From NCBI GenBank assembly GCA_947498775.1, contig CANMLL010000015.1:62001-126000 (forward strand): DNA of 64,000 bases, in the 5' to 3' direction. Shown in pieces: positions 25,324-35,002 of this stretch; positions within the stretch are counted from its first letter, which is position 1; each line of letters opens with the position of its first letter. This DNA comes from an uncultured Aquimarina sp. GTDB lineage: Bacteria > Bacteroidota > Bacteroidia > Flavobacteriales > Flavobacteriaceae. Made by a program: the position numbers and the translations under genes. Under the pieces are notes generated by a model. That model saw only the letters and a list, made by a program, of their open reading frames with translations. It was not told where the DNA came from and made no database searches.

Positions 25324-27690
25324 TTACTCATCTCGCATTGCCAGCACCGGATTGATCATTGCGGCTTTTAAACTTTGCCAACTTACTGTGATGAAAGCTA
25401 TAGTAATTGATATAAAGCCTGCAGAAGCAAAAATCCACCAACTTAGTGACGTTTTATAGGCAAAACTCTCTAACCATTTATCCATACAATAATAAGCAAT
25501 AGGACAAGCAATTATAAATGCTATTAGTACCCATCGTAAGAAATCCTTATTAAGCATTGACATAATCTGTACAACTCCAGCTCCGTTAACCTTACGAATC
25601 CCGATTTCTTTAGTTCTTCTAAACATAGTATATGATGATATTGCAAAAAGTCCCATAGATGAAAGTATAATAGCCAAAATAGAGAACCATGCTATCATCG
25701 TATTGATCTTTACATATTCCTCATAATGTTCGTTGAGTTTTTCATCTGCAAAAAAGTACGTTAAGGTAGATCCTGTCATGGTTTTTTTCCATTTTTTCTC
25801 TAGAAAATCTATTACTTGCAAACTTGCTCCTGGCTTAGCCTTTATCGATAAGTAGTCCCAATCGGCAAAGCTTTCTCTTTCTACGAAAAAATGAGCCAAT
25901 GGTTGTATTTCTCTTTGTAAACCTTGATAACTAAAATCCTCTACAGTTCCTATGAGGCGATAAGCCTGCCCTGTTTCACTACCCTCATGAATCAACTGTC
26001 CATTTGCAGCTTCAAAACCTAATTCATTCATGGCCGTTTTATTCAAGATCATGCTTTCTTTTAAACTTTTCGGTTTTGTGTCAAATCCTGAGCCATTTAC
26101 TACCTTAATCCCAAATGTTTTAAAATAATCCTGACCCACGTACACTTTTCTAAGACCTAGTCTATCAACCTCAGCTTTTGATTGAGGAAAAAACGTATTA
26201 TAATTTTCATTGTATGTGCCGGGGATACTTTGCGAAAAACTAACTGATGCTACATGTGCACTGGATTTTAATTCTTCAGAAATTAGCTTCAATTTTTGAG
26301 ATGCAGATTTTAAATTTTCGTATTGCCAACTATCTGTTTGTACTACGATTACATTTTCGTTATCAAATTTAGGGTCTTTGGTCATCATGTAATCTATTTG
26401 TTTACGTATTAAAAAAGTGCCCGAGATCAAAACAATAGCAATTACAAATTGTAATACAATCAAAGAGTATCTGGAAAAGGTATTTTTATTAATAGAAAAT
26501 AGATTACCACGTAGACTATGAACTAGTTTTACACGTATCCAAAACAAAAAAGAAATTAATCCAGCTAAAAAGCCAACAATAATCCAGATAAACACCAAAA
26601 CAAAAATCAAAAACTTATTTTCTAATAGATTGAAATTCAAATTGGTATTAAACAATTCATTAAAATTTGGTAAAAGAAATACAACGAGAAGACTGCCAAA
26701 AATTATGGCAGCAAGACCTACAATAAAGGACTCTGTACTGATTTGAATGAATAAATCGTAAGAGCTTGCCCCGTGGACCTTCTTAATACCTATTTCCCTT
26801 ATTCTAGATAGAGAATTAGTAATAGTCAGGTTTACAAAATTAACAATGGCAATACCCAAAATGCCCAAGGCAATAATACTCAAAATAGCAATCAACTTCT
26901 GATTGGATTCCTGTGTATCGTGATATTCTTTAAAACTCAATAGGTTTAGATTGGTTGTATTCTCTCCTACCGGAAGAAAATTTTCCTTTACGATATTTTG
27001 AAGTTTATTTTGAATATCTTTGGGTTTTGTGCCACTCTTCAACTGCACATAAGTCGTTGAAAAAGTATTATACCAATCATGTACTTCTTTCATAAAGGGT
27101 AGAATTTCTTCGCCAGTTTTGTATGAGGCAACAATATCAAATTGTATAGAAGAGTTCGATGGAATTTCTACTACTCCCTTTACCGTTAAGAAAATATCTC
27201 CAAAGTTAACCTGAAGTTTTTTTCCAAAAGCGGCTTCATTTCCAAAATATTTCTGAGCAAATTGAGTGCTTATAACTACATCATATTTACTTTGTATCGT
27301 ATTGCTATTTGACCCTTCGGTAAAAGGAAAAGAAAACAACGTGAAGAATCCGGTATCCACATAGTCAATATTTTCATAAAAAGCTATGTCTTGATAGCTT
27401 AATCTTGCACCTTCCCAATCAAAAATTCGAGTTCCATTTTCAATTTCAGGTATTTCTTCTAACATCTTAGGTAATACTGGTCCTTTTGTTTGTGTACCTT
27501 CACCCTCGCGAACTCGATAGATATCAGAAAAATTTTCATGAAAGTGATTATAGGTGAGGTCATTATAAACATACAAAGTAAGTACTAAAAAAGAGGCAAT
27601 CCCAATTCCTAATCCAATACTATTGATCAAAAAAGTGTTTTTACTTTTTTTGATACTTCGCAAGAAAATTAAAAAATTGTGTTTTAACAT
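25324..27690 (-). CDS. Array permease P3 (class II, subtype A)
   Basis: 788 residues. Coupling motifs are REIGIKKVHGA and KEIGIRKVNGA; the C-terminus is NPVLAMRDE. The KVNGA form and the terminal TSLSWW and ITVSWQS segments are shared with P5 and not with P4 or P6, so P3 and P5 are sisters. The N-terminus MLKHNFLIFLRSIKKSK instead resembles P6, hinting at recombination between neighbours. A 60-base spacer separates it from P4, the longest in the block. Confidence 0.87.
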   Translation of the reverse strand: MLKHNFLIFLRSIKKSKNTFLINSIGLGIGIASFLVLTLYVYNDLTYNHFHENFSDIYRVREGEGTQTKGPVLPKMLEEIPEIENGTRIFDWEGARLSYQDIAFYENIDYVDTGFFTLFSFPFTEGSNSNTIQSKYDVVISTQFAQKYFGNEAAFGKKLQVNFGDIFLTVKGVVEIPSNSSIQFDIVASYKTGEEILPFMKEVHDWYNTFSTTYVQLKSGTKPKDIQNKLQNIVKENFLPVGENTTNLNLLSFKEYHDTQESNQKLIAILSIIALGILGIAIVNFVNLTITNSLSRIREIGIKKVHGASSYDLFIQISTESFIVGLAAIIFGSLLVVFLLPNFNELFNTNLNFNLLENKFLIFVLVFIWIIVGFLAGLISFLFWIRVKLVHSLRGNLFSINKNTFSRYSLIVLQFVIAIVLISGTFLIRKQIDYMMTKDPKFDNENVIVVQTDSWQYENLKSASQKLKLISEELKSSAHVASVSFSQSIPGTYNENYNTFFPQSKAEVDRLGLRKVYVGQDYFKTFGIKVVNGSGFDTKPKSLKESMILNKTAMNELGFEAANGQLIHEGSETGQAYRLIGTVEDFSYQGLQREIQPLAHFFVERESFADWDYLSIKAKPGASLQVIDFLEKKWKKTMTGSTLTYFFADEKLNEHYEEYVKINTMIAWFSILAIILSSMGLFAISSYTMFRRTKEIGIRKVNGAGVVQIMSMLNKDFLRWVLIAFIIACPIAYYCMDKWLESFAYKTSLSWWIFASAGFISITIAFITVSWQSLKAAMINPVLAMRDE

Positions 27691-27750
27691 AATGGTCTAT
27701 TTTTTATTACCAGTAACTAACTTTACTTTCTCAAAAACTTCAAGAAGTGC

Positions 27751-30108
27751 CTACTCATCCCTAAGTGCATCTACAGGGTTTTCGTTTGCAGCCCTTATTG
27801 CTTGTGTGCTAACAGTAAGTAATGCTACAACCAGAGCGGTAAGACCTGCCATTAAGAAATATCCTGCATGTAACGAAATACGATAGGCAAATCCAGATAA
27901 CCAATCATTTGCAAATACATATGCAATAGGTATCGCTATTATTATTGAAACCAAAACCAGTCTAACAAATTCATTAGACAGCATTAAAATTATTTGTATA
28001 CTATTTTGTCCAAGTACCTTTCTTATTCCGATTTCTTTTCTTCTTCTTTGCGCAGTAAAAATAGCCAAACCAAAAAGCCCTAAACTTGATATGATAATAG
28101 CAAGACCTGCAAAGTATTTTGATAATGTTGATACAATACGCTCTGCATTATATAATTTTTGAAAGTCAGCATCTAAGAATTTATATTCTAAAGGAAACCC
28201 AGGATTGTACTTTTCATAAAATTTGATTAGTTCATCGAGTGTTGTAGTTAAATTATCATCTTCTAATTTTAGCATTACAGTATTAAGCCTTTCGGGGTGC
28301 ATGTACATAAACATTGGCTTTAATTCTTCCTGAAGTGACTCGAAATGAAAATTCTTAACCACACCTACTATCTCCATAGGTGTATCCCACAATGTTATCT
28401 TTGCTCCAATAGGATTTTTAAGCCCCATTTTTTTGATTGCGGCTTCATTAAATATGAGCTTGGTACTATCAGAACCAAATTCTCTTGAAAATGACCTTCC
28501 TTCTAGAATTTCTATCCCTAGAAGTTCAATCATATCATAATCTGTAACCAAATAGCTCATTTGCGTCTCGTCATCTTCATTTTTTCCTTCCCATAAAAGA
28601 CCCGAAGTTGAACCATGACCTCCAAAAAACCCAGAATTAGTAGTAGATGCATTTTCTATCCCGGCAATATTTTTAACTTCATCAAGAAAGGTTTTCGGAT
28701 TATTTTTAAGTGCTCCTTCTAATGAAAAATAGACGATATTTTCGCGATCAAAACCTTGATTTGTATTTTGCATTAGGTTTATCTGTTTATAAATAACCAG
28801 CACACCTATAATGAAAATAATAGATAATGAAAATTGAAATACTACCAAGCCTTTTCGCACCCAAAATCCACCAAACGTGGTTTTAAGTTTACCTGTTAAA
28901 GCCTGAACAATGTTAAATCCCGATATGTAAAATGCCGGGTACATTCCTGCTAAAAAACCTGTTACTAAGTTAACTCCTATAAGAAATAACAACATTTCTG
29001 TTGTCATACTAAATACCATAACTTTATCAGTAAGTTCATTAAAAAATGGTAGTGCAGCAATGGTGAATACTATTGATACAGCAAGTGCAATTGAAACTAA
29101 AAAAGTAGATTCCCATAAAAATTGAAAAACTAGAGATTTTCTTTTGCTTCCCAAAGCTTTTCTTAGTCCAATTTCTTTAGTTCGTAATGAGGCATGAGCA
29201 GTGGACAGGTTCATAAAATTAATACAAGCTATAAACAGAATAAAAAAACCAATAACCGAAAACAAACGAACATAATCAATACGCCCGCCAGCTTGAACCC
29301 CGTCTTCATATTTACCATACAAATATCCTTCTGAAAAAGGCCTGGCTAATAAAAGATTTGTATTATGTTCTGACTTGGTCGTAAGATATTTTTCAATTTT
29401 TGTGTTGAATTGTTGCAATGTAGTTCCTGTTGCTAACAGTACAAATGTCCTGGCGTAAGAATAGCTCCAATCTTTATACAGGTATGGATAATGTTTAAAA
29501 AGAAGATCAAAAGGCAACACAAAATCAAATTGTAATGTAGAAGTACTCACAATATTCTCAAAAACACCAGATATGTTAAAAGTTTCATCTTTATTAAAAG
29601 TAATTGATTTACCAATGCTATTTTCTACAGAACCAAATAACCTAGTGGCCATATTTCTAGAAATTGTGATGTCATTTGTTCCTACTAATGCTTCTTTTGC
29701 AGTACCTTGAATAAGTGAAAAACTGAACATATCAAAAAACCCATTATCTGCATAAAGTCCTTCAGCTTTTATTGCAATATCATCATGTGAAAGTGTGTTC
29801 TTATAAAGTGCATTTATAGTCCGTACCGCGATTTGAACTTCGGGAATATCTTCTTTTAATGCATTAGCCAAATAAGCAGATTGATTTGGGTATACTCTTT
29901 TTTGATCGGTATTTACTTGTTTTTGCATGATTTGAACAAGTTGGCTATCATTTTTATGAAATTTGTCAACATTTAGCTCGTCATCTACCCACAAATAGAT
30001 AAGCAATACGCAAGTTAGCCCACTAATCATACCTACAAGATTGATAAAAAAAGTGAGTTTTGATTTTTTTATTTGTCTAAAAAACAATCGTAGTCTTTGT
30101 GTAAACAT
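27751..30108 (-). CDS. Array permease P4 (class II, subtype B)
   Basis: 785 residues, the shortest of the ten. Coupling motifs are KEIGLRKALGS and KEIGIRKVLGQ; the C-terminus is NPVDALRDE. It shares with P6 the segments EYLYGKYE/GYLYGKYE before the second helix block, LLWEGK/FNWEGK, and GRSFSREF/GRSFSKEF in the second periplasmic domain. P4 and P6 are therefore sisters. Confidence 0.87.
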   Translation of the reverse strand: MFTQRLRLFFRQIKKSKLTFFINLVGMISGLTCVLLIYLWVDDELNVDKFHKNDSQLVQIMQKQVNTDQKRVYPNQSAYLANALKEDIPEVQIAVRTINALYKNTLSHDDIAIKAEGLYADNGFFDMFSFSLIQGTAKEALVGTNDITISRNMATRLFGSVENSIGKSITFNKDETFNISGVFENIVSTSTLQFDFVLPFDLLFKHYPYLYKDWSYSYARTFVLLATGTTLQQFNTKIEKYLTTKSEHNTNLLLARPFSEGYLYGKYEDGVQAGGRIDYVRLFSVIGFFILFIACINFMNLSTAHASLRTKEIGLRKALGSKRKSLVFQFLWESTFLVSIALAVSIVFTIAALPFFNELTDKVMVFSMTTEMLLFLIGVNLVTGFLAGMYPAFYISGFNIVQALTGKLKTTFGGFWVRKGLVVFQFSLSIIFIIGVLVIYKQINLMQNTNQGFDRENIVYFSLEGALKNNPKTFLDEVKNIAGIENASTTNSGFFGGHGSTSGLLWEGKNEDDETQMSYLVTDYDMIELLGIEILEGRSFSREFGSDSTKLIFNEAAIKKMGLKNPIGAKITLWDTPMEIVGVVKNFHFESLQEELKPMFMYMHPERLNTVMLKLEDDNLTTTLDELIKFYEKYNPGFPLEYKFLDADFQKLYNAERIVSTLSKYFAGLAIIISSLGLFGLAIFTAQRRRKEIGIRKVLGQNSIQIILMLSNEFVRLVLVSIIIAIPIAYVFANDWLSGFAYRISLHAGYFLMAGLTALVVALLTVSTQAIRAANENPVDALRDE

Positions 30109-30139
30109 GATTTCTTATTTTGATTAATAATCTGTTCTT

Positions 30140-32560
30140 TTACTCATCCCTAAGTGCATCTACAGGATTACCATTGGCAGCTATAAAACTTTGCCAACTT
30201 ACGGTCACCAAAGTGACTCCAAGTACTGTGAGTCCTGCCAATACAAATACCCACCAGCTAATACTTGTTTTTACAGCAAAGTTTTCTAACCAAGAATTCA
30301 TCGCAAACCAAGCTATAGGTATAGCGATCACAAAAGCGACACCTACCCATTTTATAAAATCAATATTTAATAATTTCAGAATCTTAAGAATGCTGGCACC
30401 GTTTACTTTACGAATACCTATTTCCTTTTTACGTTGAATACATGTATAAGATGTTAATCCAAATAATCCCAAGGCCGCAATAAAAATGGCAAGTGCAGTA
30501 AACCCTTTAAATGCATCGCTAAACTTAGTATCCTCTTCGTATTGTGCCTGAAACTTTTTATTTATAAATGTATAATTGAAAGTTCGATAAGGGAATATTT
30601 CCTTCCACAGGTTTTCAACCTGACTAATTGCTTTATTATATCCTATAGCAGAGGTTGCAGACTCATCAAATTTTACCAATAAATTATTACTTGTATTACC
30701 ATGCATTATAATCATAGGATAAATCTCTTTTTTTAATCCGAAATGATGATAATTTTGAATGACACCTGAAATCAACCAATCTTTCCCAAAAAAGCTTAAA
30801 GTTTTGTTTATAGCGTCATCAGGATTTAAAATCTCTATTTGGCGCATGCATGCTTCATTAATAATAACGGCGTTACCCTCTCCTTTTGTGTTTTTTATAA
30901 AATTACCACCTGCGAGAAATTGTATATTTAGCAACTCGAAATAATTGGTATCTACATTATAATTGTAATACGTTTTTTTACTATCATCGGTCCCATTAGG
31001 ATATTTTATCCCTATAAAGGATGATAAATTATCATAACTATCACCAGGATAGGTTTTTGATCTAGAAGTCCCTTTAACGAATGGATACTTCCCTAACTCG
31101 GCTTCTAGCGTTTTATACTTATTTCTAACCAGAGAATCCGAGATATCAGAAAAGAAATCTCCTTGAAAAGTAACCACCTTATCTAATTGAGCTCCTATTG
31201 GTTGTTTTTGTATATAATCCATTTGTTTGGTAATAACTATAGTACCAATAAGTAAGACAATTGTAGCCAGGAATTGTGTAATAATCAATCCTTTTCTAAT
31301 ATTCAATCCGTTGGCAGAGGCACGTACTTTTCCTTTCAATGCTCTGGATGGGGAGTACTTGCTTAATAAAATTGCCGGATATAGGCCTGCAAGGATTGCT
31401 CCGACCATTATAATGCTGATTATAGGTAAAAACTGTGAGATACCAGAAGTTTGCAATATTAATTCTTTGCCTGTATAGTTTTTATATGCAGAAAGTACCG
31501 TCATCGAAAGTATAACAGCAATAACAATAGCAGTGATATTAAGGATAATCGACTCTAACAAAGATTGTATTATAAGTTGTGCTCTTTGTGCACCAGCTAC
31601 TTTGCGTATACCAACTTCTTTGCCACGTTCTAATGATTTGGTTGTTGAAAGATTAATATAATTCAACCACGAAAGAATGAGAATTATAAATGCAATAGCC
31701 GTCAAAAATTTTACCCTGGTAATACTGCCATTAGCTTCTGCTTCATAGGGCTTATTTGAATACAAATGAATATCTTCTAAAGGCTCAATATTATACCGCT
31801 CATCTTCATCATCTTCAAAATCACTTGCTATTATTTTACTTTTTAAGCGTCCTTTGTCTGAATTTTTATCAATTTTCAGATAGGTGAAAAAGTCACAAAA
31901 AGACCAGTTCAATTTTGCTTCTCTTTCTGAAGCAAACCAAGTAGCATAAGAATCCAAAGAAATCAGAAAATTGGTTTTCATGTGTGTATTTTCTGGGATA
32001 TCCTTTAGAATTCCCGTAACGGTGAGTAAAACTTCTTTTCCAACATGAAAAGCTGATAGCGTTTTTTTTATGGGATCTTGTTCTCCAAATATTTTTTTTG
32101 ACAAGGATTCGGTTAACACAATGGTGTTAGGTTCTTTTAGAACAGTTTGAGGGTCTCCTTCTAACAAAGGGTACTTAAATATCTCAAAATAAGAGTTATC
32201 TACCAAGGCACCTTTGGTTTCTTCAAGAATTTTTTCTTCATACTTAAAAGCTACTTTATCAAGGCGATATAGACGAAGTTGTTCAAGTACTTCGGGAAAT
32301 TCTTGCTTTAAGGTCGGCCCAATAAGATTAGCTGTTTGTGCATCTGAAGGTTCAAAAGTTTCTCCTTCCTTGGCATCCATATATACTCGATACACATTTT
32401 CAGACCCTTCAAAATTATCATAGCTACGCTCATAATTAACATAAGCCATGATTAAAATAAAAGACGCTACCCCTATAGCTAATCCAATAATATTGATGAA
32501 TGAATACAGTTTATTCTTCAAAAGATATCTAAATGCTATTTTAAAATAGAGTGTGTGCAT
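30140..32560 (-). CDS. Array permease P5 (class II, subtype A)
   Basis: 806 residues. Coupling motifs are KEVGIRKVAGA and KEIGIRKVNGA; the C-terminus is NPVDALRDE, with TVSWQSFIAAN before it. It is the sister of P3 by its C-terminal half. The N-terminal IAFRYLLKNKLYSFINIIGLAIG looks more like class I (shown for comparison). The P5-P4 and P6-P5 spacers are only 31 and 21 bases, so translation is likely coupled along the mRNA. Confidence 0.87.
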   Translation of the reverse strand: MHTLYFKIAFRYLLKNKLYSFINIIGLAIGVASFILIMAYVNYERSYDNFEGSENVYRVYMDAKEGETFEPSDAQTANLIGPTLKQEFPEVLEQLRLYRLDKVAFKYEEKILEETKGALVDNSYFEIFKYPLLEGDPQTVLKEPNTIVLTESLSKKIFGEQDPIKKTLSAFHVGKEVLLTVTGILKDIPENTHMKTNFLISLDSYATWFASEREAKLNWSFCDFFTYLKIDKNSDKGRLKSKIIASDFEDDEDERYNIEPLEDIHLYSNKPYEAEANGSITRVKFLTAIAFIILILSWLNYINLSTTKSLERGKEVGIRKVAGAQRAQLIIQSLLESIILNITAIVIAVILSMTVLSAYKNYTGKELILQTSGISQFLPIISIIMVGAILAGLYPAILLSKYSPSRALKGKVRASANGLNIRKGLIITQFLATIVLLIGTIVITKQMDYIQKQPIGAQLDKVVTFQGDFFSDISDSLVRNKYKTLEAELGKYPFVKGTSRSKTYPGDSYDNLSSFIGIKYPNGTDDSKKTYYNYNVDTNYFELLNIQFLAGGNFIKNTKGEGNAVIINEACMRQIEILNPDDAINKTLSFFGKDWLISGVIQNYHHFGLKKEIYPMIIMHGNTSNNLLVKFDESATSAIGYNKAISQVENLWKEIFPYRTFNYTFINKKFQAQYEEDTKFSDAFKGFTALAIFIAALGLFGLTSYTCIQRKKEIGIRKVNGASILKILKLLNIDFIKWVGVAFVIAIPIAWFAMNSWLENFAVKTSISWWVFVLAGLTVLGVTLVTVSWQSFIAANGNPVDALRDE

Positions 32561-32581
32561 GGTTTTCTTTTTTTGATATAT

Positions 32582-34954
32582 CTATTCATCTCTTAGTGCC
32601 TCTACGGGATTTCTATTGGCCGCTACAATTGTTTGGGTGCTTACTGTAAGAATGGTTATAATAAGTACTAGTGTTCCGGCAATAAGAAAGTACCATAGAT
32701 TAGCTACTGTTTTATAGGCAAATCCCGAAAGCCAATTGTTGGTAAGCAGATAGCTAATAGGCAATCCTATTGCGATAGCCACTAAAACCAGTTTTACAAA
32801 TTCTTGTGACAACAACATAGAAATATTCATGCTGCTATCTCCTAATATTTTACGAATTCCTATCTCTTTTTTTCTTCTCTCTGCCGTAAAGGATACAAGA
32901 CCAAAAAGACCTAAACATGAAATAATAATTGCTAAAGCTGCAAAATATCGTGATAGTTTAGATACCCTTTGCTCTGCCAGATACAATTCTTGGTAATTCT
33001 CATCAAGGAAAGTATAGTCAAATAAAAACCCTGGGTTATAATCCACATAAAAATCTTCAATCAATGCTACTGTTTCTTGTTCTTTTCCTGCTTCAATTTT
33101 AACCATGAATTTTGAAAGTCTATCCGGCCAAAAACTCATCATCATTGGTTTTATATCTTCATGAAGAGATTTAAAATGAAAATCTTTTACCACGGCTATA
33201 ATCTCTTTATCCCTTTCCCAAAACTTGATGGTTTTACCTACAGGGTCTTTTAGTTGCATATGTTTTATAGCAGCTTCATTAAAAATTACCTTAGTATTTT
33301 CTGAACTGAATTCTTTGGAGAATGATCTTCCTTCTACTACTTCGATATCCAACATTTCAATAAGATCATAATATGCTATCATGTGTTGAAATTGAGTTTG
33401 ATCACCAGGATCTTTCCCTTCCCAATTAAAACCACCTACTCCCCAATTTTGATTTTGACCTGATACTGTGGTACGACCAGCCGAAGCATTAATTACTCCT
33501 GGAATATTATTAAGTTCTGCCAAAAAAGCATCTATATGACTTTGATCCAGAGTTTTACCTTCTAAGTCAAAATGAATAATTTGCTCTTTAGTATACCCTA
33601 AATTCTTGTTTTGTATAAAGTCTATTTGTTTATGCACTATCAAAACAGATACAATAAGTATTATTGAAACTGTATACTGAATAATAACCAATCCTTTGCG
33701 AGTCCAGATCTCTCCAACCGAAACATTTAACTTACCTTTTAAGATAGTAGCAGGTTTAAACCCCGATAGATATAAAGCCGGATAGCTTCCTGATAGCAGT
33801 CCTGTACATAGTGTAATTCCTAATAAAGAAAGAACGAAACCGTAATCAAAATTAATAGTGAGTTGCTTTCCTGTAATATGATTAAACTCTGGAAGTAATA
33901 AAAAAACAAAGATTAAAGTAAACAACAAGGCCAAGAATGCCATTCCTATAGCTTCTGTTAGATATTGAAACACGAGTGTACTCCTACTAACACCGGCTAC
34001 TTTTTTAATTCCTATTTCTTTTAGTCTTCTTGAGGCCTTTGCCGTAGAAAGATTCATAAAATTTATACACGCAATGATTAAAATAAAAATTGCAATAAGA
34101 GAAAATAGTTTTACATAGGTAATTCTACCACCAGTTTGTATCCCATTTTCGTATTTACCATATAGATATTCATCAGAAAATTTAGTCAAGAAAGGTGTGC
34201 GATACCGCCATTTATTGTTAGTTTTTTCTCGAATAAAGGGGTTTATTTTATCATTAAAGGCTGTTATATCTGTATCGGGTTTCATGCTTAGATACACATG
34301 GGTCGACTGGCTTCCCCAATCCATAAGATTTGTTTGAGAAAGCGCTTTTTCTTCATAAGAAAGCACAAAATCAAACTTCTCTGAGGAATGTTTAGGAATA
34401 TCTCTAAAAACACCGGCTATTGTAAACTTGTTTTTTCTCTGAAAGTCTATAATTTTGCCCATAGCATTTTGTGTAGAACCATACAAGTTTTTGGCCAGCG
34501 TCTCTGATACTAGTATTGTATTGGTATTACTCCATATATTATTTTTATCACCTTCAATAATAGGAAAGGAGAACACTTTAAAATAATCTTTACTTACATA
34601 ATGTCCATCTGCTTTTATCGTTTTTTCTTCAACAGAAAGTGTGGCATTTTGGGGGTATTTAGCTACTTGGGTTGCCATAGCTATCTCTGGCATTTCTTCT
34701 AATAAAAGAGACACAATATTTCCCGATGTGGTTTCATTAACCTCAGTTTTTCCTGCAAAATCCAAAAGTTCCATCAGATGAAAAATCTGATTGTCGTTTT
34801 CATGAAATTTATCTATCGACAACTCATCGTTTACCCATAAAAATATTAATACCGCGCAGGTTAATGATGTCGAAAGCCCAATAGTATTTATAAAAAAAGA
34901 AGCTTTATACTTTTTAATATTTCTTATGAAAAGGATGAAATGATGTTTTAACAT
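32582..34954 (-). CDS. Array permease P6 (class II, subtype B)
   Basis: 790 residues from the ATG at 34954, which encodes MLKHHFIL. A TTG nine codons upstream extends the frame, but it lies in the repeated spacer sequence. Coupling motifs are KEIGIKKVAGV and KEIGIRKILGD; the C-terminus is NPVEALRDE. It is the sister of P4. It is the first class II gene after class I member P7 and the junction of the two blocks. Confidence 0.87.
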   Translation of the reverse strand: MLKHHFILFIRNIKKYKASFFINTIGLSTSLTCAVLIFLWVNDELSIDKFHENDNQIFHLMELLDFAGKTEVNETTSGNIVSLLLEEMPEIAMATQVAKYPQNATLSVEEKTIKADGHYVSKDYFKVFSFPIIEGDKNNIWSNTNTILVSETLAKNLYGSTQNAMGKIIDFQRKNKFTIAGVFRDIPKHSSEKFDFVLSYEEKALSQTNLMDWGSQSTHVYLSMKPDTDITAFNDKINPFIREKTNNKWRYRTPFLTKFSDEYLYGKYENGIQTGGRITYVKLFSLIAIFILIIACINFMNLSTAKASRRLKEIGIKKVAGVSRSTLVFQYLTEAIGMAFLALLFTLIFVFLLLPEFNHITGKQLTINFDYGFVLSLLGITLCTGLLSGSYPALYLSGFKPATILKGKLNVSVGEIWTRKGLVIIQYTVSIILIVSVLIVHKQIDFIQNKNLGYTKEQIIHFDLEGKTLDQSHIDAFLAELNNIPGVINASAGRTTVSGQNQNWGVGGFNWEGKDPGDQTQFQHMIAYYDLIEMLDIEVVEGRSFSKEFSSENTKVIFNEAAIKHMQLKDPVGKTIKFWERDKEIIAVVKDFHFKSLHEDIKPMMMSFWPDRLSKFMVKIEAGKEQETVALIEDFYVDYNPGFLFDYTFLDENYQELYLAEQRVSKLSRYFAALAIIISCLGLFGLVSFTAERRKKEIGIRKILGDSSMNISMLLSQEFVKLVLVAIAIGLPISYLLTNNWLSGFAYKTVANLWYFLIAGTLVLIITILTVSTQTIVAANRNPVEALRDE

Positions 34955-35002
34955 AACTATCGTTTTTTGATACCGAAACAAGTTCAGTAAGATTTGATGA
35001 TT
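34955..35002. repeat. Repeated spacer, copy P6/P7
   Basis: This spacer contains TAACT, a TTTTTTGAT block, CCGAAACAAGTTCAG at 34973-34987 and a TTGATGATT-like end. It corresponds to spacers P7/P8 and P8/P9 in the same order. The palindrome arm has one C for T change. Confidence 0.7.

Noticed and set aside
34955-34981. TTG start extending permease P6 by nine residues
   Set aside because: It lies in the repeated spacer; the ATG at 34954 aligns with the starts of the paralogues.
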